Source: Loxodes magnus (taxonomy: Eukaryota > Ciliophora > Karyorelictea > Loxodida > Loxodidae). Taken from it: a stretch of DNA of 64,000 nucleotides. The notes beneath the pieces are model-generated. The model searched no databases. It was not told the origin of the DNA and saw only the letters and a list, made by a program, of their open reading frames with translations. Position 1 is the first letter of the stretch. The number at the start of each line of letters is the position of its first letter. The stretch spans positions 834,667 through 898,666 of the forward strand of contig CAMPDV010000088.1 of NCBI GenBank assembly GCA_946699065.1. The letters are read 5' to 3'. A program made the position numbers and the translations under genes. Below, piece after piece: positions 25,015 through 35,688 of this stretch.

Positions 25015-25387
25015 TCAACTTGCTATCCTCCATTTTCTCACAGTAGTGTCATTCACTCCAGATACTAGCCATTTATTGCCACTACTCAAAGCTTATGAAT
25101 GTATTTCATTTATATGACCTTAAAGAGCCTATATGCATTTATCTGTATTAAAGTTCCATATATTGATTGTTCTATCTAAAGAACTAGAAACTATAAACCT
25201 TGAATCATTACTAAGTTGAATACCTGTTCAATCTGATGTATGACCTTTGAGAGTAAGAATTAAATAACCATTAGAGAAGTCCCAGATCTTTATCATTTTA
25301 TCGTCATTAACGATACAATTCCTTTTTGGCTACTTGTTATTTCTACCGATATAATTAAATCCGAATGTCCATTCAATGTTTCGTCTA
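25015..25387 (-). pseudogene. Truncated WD40 copy related to the kinase-WD40 gene
   Basis: The minus strand carries the last two and a half WD40 blades: TLNGHSD, then IKIWDFSNGYLILTLKGHT, INIWNFNTDKCIQALQGH, and finally VRKWRIAS ending at TGA 25015-25017. The end is strikingly like the C-terminus of the gene at 35.7-37.4 kb ([19 protein letters not shown] and RRWKVAN). Between the first two blades the frame changes by one base. No kinase part is found upstream. It is a truncated paralogue. Confidence 0.75.
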
Positions 25388-25389
25388 AA

Positions 25390-25950
25390 ATAATTAAATA
25401 AATATTACCTTTAGATTAGTCATAGCTGATCTTATTTATAAATTTTTAGAAGCACAGATTGGCAGGATTTCATATTTAAATACAAGGAGAGCTATCCTTC
25501 CAAGGAAATCAATTCTTTGTCTTAAGAATTTACGTAAATTTATAATATAGTAAATTTCCTTTCCTTTATTTGCCTTTTTTTATTTTACAACTAACTTTAT
25601 TAATTGTTTAATTAAAATATCTCACCTTAAGAAAATAATTTTCCTGACTTAATTTCAATACAATTAATTACTTAAATTATTAATTAGTTAAGTATACTTA
25701 TAATTACCTTATTTCTAAAAAATTGAATTGAAGTTCTATTTTTGACTTAACTCGAAGCAAATATAAAATTAATTTAAAAAGTCATGCTTAAATAGGTTTT
25801 TACAATTTTAATTATTTTATATCTTTTTACTTTTATATAAAAGGATTGTTATTATATCACATTTTATATCAAAGAATTTATATCCTTGCAGTATTAACTT
25901 TGCTATGTCTTAATAGTTTCAGTTTATTTTTGCTTTAAATTAATATTCTC
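25390..25950. other. AT-rich spacer
   Basis: No gene or repeat recognised between the WD40 fragment and the SINE-like element. Confidence 0.35.
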
Positions 25951-25954
25951 TAAA

Positions 25955-26275
25955 TAAATAAATTGGATTATAAAGCGCGTAGCATTCTCGATGATGCGCA
26001 GCTCTTTAAGATAATTTTATTTAATGTAAATTAAAATTTTTCATTGAGAGTTTCCTCAACTGCTTCACTCCCTTAGAAATTCTGTCTTTTAATAAGCATG
26101 GTCGGGGTGATGCTCCAATAAATCTAATCATCTGGCATCTTTCGTCAACCGTAACCAATTACCTCCAATTCTTTCCTACTTGGCTCTACCAAGATTCTTG
26201 CTCAGTTCATCTCTTCTGACATACTTCCTGGTACTAAAATTTTAAGTTAATCTCAGTTGGAGGATCGTTACTCCC
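25955..26275 (-). mobile_element. SINE-like retroposon with shared 3' tail
   Basis: A GC-richer block on the minus strand beginning near GATCCTCCAACTGAGATTAA (about 26270). It ends with GAGCTGCGCATCATCGAGAA then TGCTACGCGCTTTATAAT and TTTATTTA (25955-26010). The tail is the same as in the elements at 13.6, 27.3 and 49.8 kb, but the body is different from theirs. Confidence 0.65.
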
Positions 26276-26894
26276 TATTTAAAATATTAATTTTTAGGAA
26301 GAAAAGCTATACTTCTTTATAAGCCCTTTTAAACGATAGCAAAATAATACATTATAATTACTTTGAAAGCAGCTGTTATTACTTATTATTTTTACTTATA
26401 TTTAACCAAACAAATGAATTCTATAAGATTCTATTACTTTTAAAAAAAGCAAAATTAATTTCTTAGTAATTAGTTTATATCAAAATATACCTATTTTTTT
26501 GAATAAGCTTTATTATGTTTAATTATGCATATTAAAGTATTTCAGATATTTATTTATAAATTTATAGTCAAATTGTGAATTTTTATCTAAATAGAGAAGA
26601 AAAAATTTGCTGTGTAATTATAAAATTAAGTAAATAAGCGAAAGAAATAGTTAATTTATACTCGATAAGCAATGTCATAACTAGGTCTTTATTTGATTAA
26701 AATTAAGAAGCAAATTATTTGTTCATATTTCAGTCCTGATTTTAGCATTAGAAGTATTAGCTTTTTCTGAAACAGATTTTGAATTAAATTCACTACTTAG
26801 TTATTTTTTAATTAATTAGGTAGATTTCTATTAAATCAAAAACCTGCTAAATTCAACCAATCTAAACGTATAAACCTTTTATTATAATAAAAAT

Positions 26895-27305
26895 ATGGAT
26901 ATAGGCCGTGATCAGGGAACTAGTAGGCAATCTGGTGCAATATATACTGAATGCGAGTAATCTCACATCATCATGGTGAAGAGATAACAAGCGAGAAAAA
27001 AACAAACCTAACTTACCTGAGGGTTCTAGCTAGCAGTATAAAAGTTTGACTGACAGATTTATTAATGACTTAATTACTAATTCTTATTTGGATCCTATTC
27101 AAGAAGACTGGAGCATTTAATTCAAATCTCAAGAATAATTCTTAATAAGCAGATTTCCCATTTGAAGAAATTGACGTGACTCATTGGACGAATAGAATAA
27201 AAAAAAGAAGTACGAGAACACTTTTTTTAAATATTAAATATTAATATTAAAGGAGCTACGAGCCAACGAAGGGCTACGCGCTCTATAATCAAATTTATTT
27301 ATAAT
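26895..27305 (+). mobile_element. SINE-like retroposon, family with the 49.4 kb copy
   Basis: About 400 bp, colinear with 49438-49852 over the whole length at roughly 75-80% by eye. Shared blocks include AATTCTTATTTGGATC, TTCAAGAAGACTGGAGCATTT and ACTTTTTTTAA. It ends with the common tail (GAGCTACGAGCCAACGA, then CTACGCGCTCTATAATCAAA and TTTATTTA). The start, GGCCGTGATCAGGGAAC, could derive from a tRNA, but no convincing A and B boxes were found. Confidence 0.75.
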
Positions 27306-27309
27306 ATTT

Positions 27310-29150
27310 CTAAATTTAAAATTATTAAAATTATTAAAATTGTCATCAATGCAAATGGTACAGTATTATACTGCCTAGTAAGTTTGCTACACATACAAAC
27401 TAACTAAGAAGACGTATCAATTTAGATTAGATAATAAATTTTAGCTTTAATAAGCATATTTAGCATATAGAGCATGTAAAATAGATTAACAAATCAACAA
27501 GCTGCTTAACCTAAACTTAAATCACAACATAAATACAATTTTTTCTTTTACAACTGTAAATTCTCATTATGATCTATAGTAACTATCTTCTGAAGCTAAA
27601 AACACATATTAATACCTTTTTAAATCTCTTTCCTTCACTTATAACAACTCCTGATCCCTCAAAACCAGGTATTAGAGATTTATTTTTTTAAGATAAGCGC
27701 TATTATAATGACCTTTAAAAGAATAAACAGATGCATTTATAGGAGCATAATACATTATACAGCAACTTCTCCTAACTCAGGTTTATCATATTAAACAACT
27801 GTTTATAATTAAGTTTTTCTGTTTTATTTAGAATTAAAGTATTCTTATTTTACCCTTTTTAGCTTTCTATCTTTATTGGGCCATTAATTTTAATTTAATT
27901 TCTCTTTATTTCAAAATTATAAAGATATTAGATTAGTTATAATTAATGATTAATACATCTTATTAGATCACTTTCTCTTTATTATAGCAAACTAATATTT
28001 ATTATATCTACTTTTGATTTTACTTATTGCTAGTTCTTTTGCTATTTTTCTACACTTAATTGAAAAATATAACACCTCTATTAATATTCTCCTCTTAAAA
28101 ATGTTTTTTTGCTACTGAGAATAAAAAGTATAGCAGATCATCAATTATTTAATACTGTACGTTATATAAGATAAAAATATAAAATGATATGATAATCATA
28201 GAATTATTTGAATCTAAGTGTAGTATAAAATGAAATGATTAGAACTTCGAATAATTATAATTAATGTTTTGATATAATTTTTAATTTTTCTCATAATATA
28301 TTCTTCGTTCTAATTAATTTAAATTGATAAATATATATTTACGTTTTAATAGTAATAGATATAAAAGTTTCAATATTTTGAATATTGAAACATAATTGCA
28401 TAGTTAAATTGAAAGTAATATGCAAATTATGTTTAAATAAAGTTTTTATTTTCATTAAATCTCATCAAGCTTCTTGCTTAAATTCATCTGTAAACTTACT
28501 TGAATATACTCTTCTTAAATTTCATTTTTTTCCATTTTAGTAATTTATTGATCTTTCATTTTTCAATTTGAACATTCTAATCTTCTCTATTTAACGTGAA
28601 CATTTCAAATTTTCTCATTTATGTTTTAACTAAAATCATTTATCACTTTGTTATTTCTGGTTATCTAATTAATATAAACATTTTTTTTCTTTATTTGTTT
28701 AATATTTAATTTACTTAAAATTTTATTATCTGTTGAGTTTTAGAGAAAAAAGAAATGGAATTTACTTTATTATCTGTTTTTTCTTAGTAATTAAAAATAT
28801 TTTTGATGAATATCGCTAAATATGTTTATTATTATTGTATTATACTGTATTTTATAATTTTCTCTTAGTTTATCGTATTATTAGTATTTAGCTATTTTTA
28901 TGATCATAGTAATGAAGAAACTATTTTCTTTTATAATTATTAAATTAAAATATTATTACTTTTTCTTTTTCGTTTTACTTATTTTTAAAAAATTACTTTT
29001 TTATATATAAAAAGCAAAAAATAGATTTATTTATTTTAATGTATTATTTATAAATTTTAAGCAGTAAAAGAATTAAAATATTGTTTTTCTAACTATATAC
29101 ATTTTATGATTTTTTTAATAAATAATCTTAACTTTTAATTGATTAATTTA
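27310..29150. other. AT-rich intergenic stretch
   Basis: Almost 2 kb of A/T-rich sequence without a defensible gene. It contains one perfect short palindrome (28367-28391). Confidence 0.4.
28367..28391. repeat. Perfect 25-bp palindrome
   Basis: GTTTCAATATT, a three-base centre, then AATATTGAAAC. An 11-bp perfect stem in unstructured AT-rich DNA. Possible terminator or binding site; function unknown. Confidence 0.6.
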
Positions 29151-30020
29151 TTTTATGAAATGAAAGGTTAATCCGTTTGCTATTGAGCTATCTTATGCCT
29201 AGTTACTTATCGGTAGAGTTTTTCTTCCATCTTATTTCGGTCCGTGGTTGCTTCATGTTTTAAGTCTTAACTTTCAGTATGGCGAATTTGACTAATCCTG
29301 TATAGGGCTCTTAACTGAAATGATCTTCATTTTCCATTGGCTCTTATTATTCCTCGGATATTCTTCTCATCTTGGGTGGGGTGATCGAAGGGATGGACTG
29401 ATGTAAAAACTGCTTTTTCAGTAGTTTGTGGATATTGTAGCATCGTACTTCTGTATATCAAACGGATTATCGTTGGTTCTCCATTGACCTATTGCAGTCC
29501 TAGTTCTATGGTTGTTCTTGGAAACCGTAAGTCCCACCTCATTAAGAGACTTCTACTCTCTCTATTAAAGCCATAGAATTTCAGTGATAATTTTCCTTCT
29601 ATTCCTAACTAAGTCGAAATTTTTCCAGCTATATCGGGCTTATTATTTTAAGAGCTTCTTTTTATTTTCAACTGAAATTTTTCTCTTCACTAAATTTATG
29701 GTCAATATTGAGAATCTTCATATTCTGTTGTTGCAACACGTCTTCTAATGTTTGGTCTAGATTTTACCAAGGGCCAAATCTGCGTAGAGATGCTTGATAG
29801 GAATTAGGAGGAGTGATACTCCACATTTTTCCTCAATATCCTTCAGCGATCTTCCAGATGTCGATCGAAAGACTCCTACAGTCTCAAGAGGTTGGGAAAT
29901 CGTTATGCTTAAGATAGGATTTCTCTCAAACCCCTTAGTTCCAATCAATAACTTTGTTGCAGGCCCTACTAAAGATCCGATATCCTACAAAAGATTATTA
30001 TATCTTAAATTTTAATACTT
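29150..30020 (-). CDS. Unknown protein in a GC-richer island, N-terminus not found
   Basis: About 290 codons stay open on the minus strand, with TGA repeatedly at Trp-like positions (KVIDWNQGVWEKSYLKHNDF; GYWGKMWSITPPNSYQ). Later blocks are FGPWQNLDQTLEDVLQQQ and KTQNMKQPRTEIRWKKNST. No start codon is seen near 30020, so the N-terminus is missing or in an unplaced exon. Base composition is clearly richer in G and C than the flanks, and the edges are abrupt. No family recognised; a mobile-element protein is the leading guess because of composition and neighbours. The two small standard-code ORFs here (29757-29948, 29794-30015) are shadows. Confidence 0.5.
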
Positions 30021-30099
30021 TTTATATATTTTGCTTTACTTCAAAAAACACAACAATTCAAAATAAGAAATCTTAAATCTTCACATCTTCCGCTGATAA

Positions 30100-30680
30100 C
30101 TAATCAGGTTTTTTAGATTAAGTGATTGGAGAACAAAGATCAATGACAAAAGATAACAATTTATTAGTAAAATTTTATTAAGATAGAATATCTCCTAGAG
30201 GAGTACCATAGATAGAAGTAACTTTTGAAAATGATGCAAATACTATAAGGAATGTGACAGCTGTTTATAAACCAACTAATAAAATAAAAATAACAAATGA
30301 GAAAAGTAGATTGAGTTAATAAGAATCGAAAAGATGATAAAGAAGCAGAAAAATATAAAGCTTAAGATGTAAGTTAAAGAGAAGTTAAAGAAGCGAAAAA
30401 TGGATCATAGATTTATGGAGTGAAGAAAAGTGATAAAGAAAAAAAAATTCGTAATAAGATAGATGCAAATGATAAGTAAATATTGGTTAAAAAGATAGGG
30501 TATCAAAGAAATGGCTAAAAACGGCTTAAAATCGTAGAAAAGAAGTTTAAAAAGGAAAATAGATAAAAATAGTAAGTTTCTTAAATAAAACAATGATGAA
30601 AGCTTATTAAGTAGATGAAATGGCACATAAATCAAGTGAAATTAATTGATAAACTATCTAAATTGATATAACATTGCTAT
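30100..30680 (+). CDS. Lysine-rich unknown coding stretch
   Basis: The first part reads DNNLLVKFYQDRISPRGVPQ and IEVTFENDANTIRNVTAVYK. After about 30310 the better frame is a different one and very basic (EKYKAQDVSQREVKEAKNGS, KKSDKEKKIRNKIDANDKQ). The two frames do not join without a shift or an unplaced intron. No domain recognised. Confidence 0.35.
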
Positions 30681-30774
30681 AAAAGTAATAAAAAAGAATG
30701 TAATATTATTATTAAAGCGTCTAATTTGTATATTTGTCCATGAGTATTTTCTAAATAAATTTAAATAAAAAAAT

Positions 30775-30845
30775 ATCAGTGCAGAGACTTGAATTTCGGT
30801 TCTACGGCCACAACGTCGCACCTAACCACCTAGACAAATCTTTTT
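30775..30845 (-). pseudogene. tRNA-His-like relic (anticodon GTG)
   Basis: The minus strand carries TCTAGGTGGTTAGG (D-arm and A-box-like), then ACGTTGTGGCCGTAG, which matches the anticodon arm of eukaryotic tRNA-His with anticodon GTG. A degraded T-arm (AATTCAAGTCT) follows. The acceptor ends do not pair, and the T-stem and one anticodon-stem pair are mismatched. It is therefore a pseudogene or the head of a tRNA-derived SINE rather than a working tRNA. Confidence 0.55.
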
Positions 30846-30849
30846 ATTA

Positions 30850-31600
30850 TAAAAAGAATCTAAAGTGACATATAAGTAAAAAGAATTAAAGAATCTTCTA
30901 GAGATGTATCAATAGCATTTCTTAGTATTTCTTTTGGACTTGTTGGCTGATCTTTTCTTCATCTTTTTTCGTCATATAGTTTCTTTGTTCTTTTAATCAT
31001 TTTAATTTTAATGTCTTTTTTTCTAAAATTTCAGCTGTTTTTTGACTATAATATTTTTTTCTTTTATAATTTTAAATTTTTGTTGTTCTAGACTAATGAT
31101 ATATTCCTATAGAAATGAAAATTGTTCTTAGGAAGTTTATCTTGATAATCTTTCTTCTGTTATTCCAATTTATCCATTAAATTTTTTATAACTTTATTCA
31201 AAATTTAGCCTTAGAACTTCAATCCTAATATTTATTAAGCCATTCCCAAACTTAACTACTATTTAGTAGTTAAACCAGAGATTTCTGAGTTAATAATGTT
31301 CTTAATTTTCTTTCTAGATCCCTCCCAAGAAATGGAGATGCTACTGAGCAGATAATCTTTCTTACACCCTTTTTCTAGTCTAATATACCTAAGATATTAT
31401 TAATATCTTTATATTTAGAACTGCATAAAATTCTTTTTAGATGCCTTCTTTTATGATTTTTTAATTTGTAATTAAATTAAAAAATAAATTATAATAATAA
31501 GAGTGAAAAATAAAGGAGTAGATTGTTATAATCTTAATTAGAATTAAAGGATTAAAGCTTAACAATTTTATTTATCTTTTAAGAGAAATTTAAATAGTTT
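30850..31600. other. AT-rich spacer
   Basis: No gene identified between the tRNA relic and the F-box/LRR-like gene. The stretch reads weakly as Gln/Lys-rich on the minus strand. Confidence 0.3.
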
Positions 31601-31604
31601 TATC

Positions 31605-32853
31605 TCAGTTTTCATCTTCGATTGAGCTCATAGCTCCATTCAAAAAAAATTAATCCTGAATATTGGAATTTTCTGTTTCATTTAATCTATAGATCTCATT
31701 TCCAAAAGGATTTTCTTCCAATCTAATTTAGTTTTCTAATAGTTTATAGTTTAAATTATTACTTTCAAAAGGATTTTCTCACTCCTTTTCATTTACTTTT
31801 CTCAGAGCACTTCTTGTAATATTATTTGCTTCCTTTAGTTCTAATTTTTAGAGGTTTGGACACAAATCAATAAATTTATCAATTTGCTCATTATTATAAA
31901 TAAGGATTTCTTAAAGAAGCATTCCTTTTACTTCTAAGTAACTTCTTAAGTAATCATAATTCATATTTGAAATTTAAGACTTTTAAATTCCTATTAAGAC
32001 AGTAGTCTTTTAAAAACTTTCCTTTAGACTTTTAAGAAGAAATATAGCTCTTAAATTAAAATTCTTCTAAATTTGTTAGTTCACTCAAAAAGCCAAAATC
32101 TTCCCAATTTCTCAATCTGTCAGTTACAGATAAGCTTTTTAAACCTTTATTTAGTAACTACTCTGAAAACTCTATATTTTCTGAAAGAAGGTTATTTATT
32201 TAAAGTTCTAAAGTTTTATTAATTTTCTTACTTGTATTAGTTTGGCACTTATATTTAGATATCTTATTTATAGCTTATAAAATTTGCTACTAGTACTTCA
32301 GAGGTAATTGATTTGCATCAAATTTTAAAAAGTAAATATTTGAATACGCAAGTTGATTTAAAGTCCAAATTATTCTATTATGAATTAAGATTTTATCTTC
32401 ATAGTATTTCTTAATAGTTAACTTCTCAAAATGATATTAAAACTAGTTAAGTTATTTATTTACTTATTGCAACTTACTAATATCTCTAATGCTAAGACAT
32501 TTAAATATTAGTTGCTACATATAAGCATTTTGAAGCACATTTTAATTACTTTTCCGCTATTTTTTATTTAAATCCATTTGATGATAATATTTGCTTTAGT
32601 TTTCTGACTGGTTTGAGGGGTAAAAATTATGACTTTAAAAGGCTTTTGCATGACATTAAGTATTTTATATTTCTTATTTAAACTTTATATTATAAATCTA
32701 TCCACCAAGTTTAATATTGCAAACTAGAGGTAAGACTCATGTTTATTATTAATCTTTTTAGTTCTTTTGCTTTACTTCTAATTACTTACCTTTTTAGTCT
32801 TCAGAATCAAATCCTTTAAAATCTCTCTTAGTTTTGAAACCAGTTAGTTCCAT
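31605..32853 (-). CDS. F-box/LRR-like protein
   Basis: The likely start is ATG 32853 (MELTGFKTKRDFKGFD), followed at once by a GTAAGT splice-like site, so a first short exon is probable. The main part contains QQLIFKCLSIRDISKLQQVN, an F-box-like helix, then leucine-rich repeats (LKSLSVTDRL, FLSELTNLEEFQF, RNLKVLNF, LCPNLQKLELKEANNITRS). A frame change near 31945 suggests another small intron. The acidic C-terminus ends at TGA 31605-31607. F-box/LRR proteins select substrates for SCF ubiquitin ligases; this role is inferred from the motif order. Confidence 0.55.
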
Positions 32854-33039
32854 TTATTTTAAATTATAATATAAATGTATTTGAAGCTTTATAAATGTAT
32901 TTTATAAAGTAAAAGATGATTCTGTTCATGAATATTTGTATTAGAAATTAAATCTAAGTTATGTATTGATAATGGAATGTTAGGATAATAAACCAATCTT
33001 GAGAATTAAATTGTATCATTAATCATCAAAATGAATCTT

Positions 33040-33200
33040 CTCCTTCCGACTTAATTGAAGTTTTAAATGTATAATATCTCAGTTCCTGCCTGTTCTTTCC
33101 TTGACTTGTTTTTTTTCTTCTCTCTTTTGAATAATCAGAGTTGAGAATTAGTTTTCCAGATTTTTCCATTCCCGATGAGAAGAATTCCGTGGCTCGGTAA
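33040..33200 (-). pseudogene. C-terminal fragment of a zinc-knuckle family gene
   Basis: Matches 21066-21240 closely on the same strand. The peptide RYYTFKTSIKSE here parallels RFYTFKTSIKPE there. It carries no knuckle and no start. An isolated relic of the family. Confidence 0.6.
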
Positions 33201-33422
33201 ATTGTATAATAAAAGAAAAGATAATTTTGAATATGGTTATAAATATTACACTAATATAAATAGTCTTATTCAATTTTACCTTTTTATTTCTAAAATCATT
33301 TTTTTCTTTATAAGCTAGGAAATTTAAGAAAAATGTTTAAGCTCTTAATATAATATTTTGATAAGCTATAAAAATAAATAATTTTATCATCTAAACTACC
33401 ACCATTCATTAATTAATATAAA

Positions 33423-34214
33423 ATGGCACCTAAGATAATATAAAACCGTACCTAGGAAATTATAGAATTCTCCAATAAAACCTAATAGTTACCCAGATTT
33501 TGCTAATGGTTTCTATTTGCTACAATTGGAGAGTTAGAAGTTAGCAAATAAGTTTAAGACCTTAAATAAATAACTTTATCCATCATACTAACCATTAAAA
33601 ACATTATAAATTAGTAGAACTCTAAGCAAGAAATATAATAATAGACTATTTCCGAACAGATGGAAATGTAGATTGGTCAAATTGAATGAATTTAAGATAA
33701 AATTTTGACCAGAGAATCAGTTAACGGGAGCATACCAAGCTTAATTGACTATCAATCAGGAATCAAAAGGAGAAGTGAATCCGAACTCAAGATTATCCTA
33801 ATAGAAAAAAAAATTAGATAAAATATTGCTTTAAGTACGCAAGATTAATGTGCATTAGATTTAAGAAGAAAAAATCTTAAGTGACAAAAAGAGAAATCTA
33901 AAACATATTCAAGATCTATTACTCGCAAAGCAGAAAACTTTACATGAAAAAAATATTTAAACATTTTAGAAGCTCCAAAAATCTAAGATGCATTGAGAAG
34001 ACACGAAAGATGACAATAAGGAATATTTACAAGCATTAGCAAAAGGAGAAAATAAGCAAGATAAAAGGATTTACAATCCAGAAAATCCAGAATAATACGA
34101 TCTCGAGATCTATTGATTTATGCAAAGCGCTATAAACTCTAATTCGTGGTAAACCAAACAAAAATGAAGCCACATTAATATATTATTACTATATACATTT
34201 TAAAATTATAATGA
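33423..34214 (+). pseudogene. Zinc-knuckle family gene, degraded
   Basis: Starts MAPKIIQNRTQEIIEFSNK. It carries a coiled-coil-like middle, a degraded knuckle around 33830 and a long charged tail with LKHIQDLLLAKQKTLHEKN and later ENPEQYDLEIYWFMQ. Its tail parallels the next gene (34676-35262): DLLLAKQKTLHEKN against DLLFAKRKNLLKQN, and KMHWEDTKDDN against IMDHWENFKNDN. The two form a tandem pair. It appears broken and is treated as a fossil. Confidence 0.5.
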
Positions 34215-34675
34215 GAGGCTTAGTTAAAATGTTTTTATTTTTATCTTTAACTTAAGAAAATAAATTTATTTAAAATGGAAATAGAGTTATCAAAATGATG
34301 ATAGAGCGAATTTGAATAACTGGTAGAATAAAAAGAAATATAAGCAGAAATTATATAAATTTCTAAGAACTTCTAGAAGAAATTTTATCATTAAAATTTA
34401 TATCTAAAGATTAGTTAAAAGTTTTAAAAATGATCGAAAAGAGGAATAAATAGATCGAAAGATAAAAGAGGTTTTAACAATATTGTAAAGTAATAATAGG
34501 CAAACATACAGAAGACATTGTATCTTACAATGAATTCTATTGAAAACTCAATTGAAAATTAAACAAAAATCTTATAAGAAGCAGGACGTTAAAATTGAAA
34601 GTTGGAGGGTTTTTAAACATTTTTGATTTAATATTTAAATTTAAGTTAAAAACATTATATGCAAATTATAAACAA

Positions 34676-35262
34676 ATGGATAAAAAATAGAATCTAAAGT
34701 AAGAATTTTACTAGCCGACTATTTCCTAAGAACTTAAAAGCTTGATTAATCTAATAGAAAGGAAACTAAAATAAAGTTTTTACCAGATAATCAATCAACT
34801 GGTGATTGACTATCTCAACAATGATCTGATCCAAAAGTTAAGAGAAAAATAGAATCTATTCTTAAACTTCATCTGCAAAAAAAAATTAGATGTTGATATT
34901 GTAAAAAATATGGACATAAAGTAAATTTGGGCTACATATTTAAGGAAAAATAAACTTAAGAAGTAGAAAGTGGAATTTAAAACCTTAAAGATTTATTATT
35001 TGCCAAGCGGAAAAATCTTCTAAAATAAAATTTTCGATTCAATTTAGAAACTCAAAAAATTATGGATCACTGAGAAAATTTTAAAAATGACAATATAACA
35101 TTAATTTCGAGTCATTTACAAGAGGAAAAAACTATTAAGTTACAAGGATATAAGACCCAGGAAAAATTAGGGAAAACGACGTTGAAACCTATTGATAAAT
35201 AAAAATTTCCACAAACTCTAATTTTGGAAACTTAATAATGGTGTCATCACTATAAAATATGA
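34676..35262 (+). pseudogene. Zinc-knuckle family gene, tandem neighbour
   Basis: Starts MDKKQNLKQEFYQPTISQEL. The knuckle reads RCWYCKKYGHKVNLGY near 34885-34930, with TGA as the first Trp. The following charged tail (NLKDLLFAKRKNLLKQN, DHWENFKNDN) is homologous to that of the preceding copy. The end is TGA near 35260. It looks broken about once and is treated as a fossil. Confidence 0.5.
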
Positions 35263-35688
35263 TTTTTTATATGATACTTAAGTATATCTAGCTAAGAAGA
35301 ATATTGAAAAAAATGAATCTTTAATTTTATCAATATTAAATATAATTAGGTAAAGTAAAAAAGTTAATAGCTATTACTTATCTATCTAAATCAATTAATA
35401 GTTTAAAAAAAATTTAGGTTTATTTAATTAAAAAATTTTAGAATTTATAATCATATACAAGAAATTTTATTTTGTTTAAACTATTAAATTATAAAGCCAA
35501 AAGAGTTAATTGGAATTAAATAAAAATATAAAAATAAAATTTACTTCATAATATGAATTGTATATTTTAATCTAAAATATAACTTTATAAATGATGATAT
35601 CCCAAATCTTTAATCTATTTAGATAATAAATTTAATTAGATTCTTATTTTCTTAAATTGTTTAAATATAATTTAATTAAAATCTAAAA
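35263..35688. other. AT-rich promoter-side spacer
   Basis: A/T-rich spacer upstream of the kinase-WD40 gene; no specific element recognised. Confidence 0.35.

Noticed and set aside
30775-30845. Functional tRNA-His gene
   Set aside because: Acceptor ends do not pair and the T-stem is broken.
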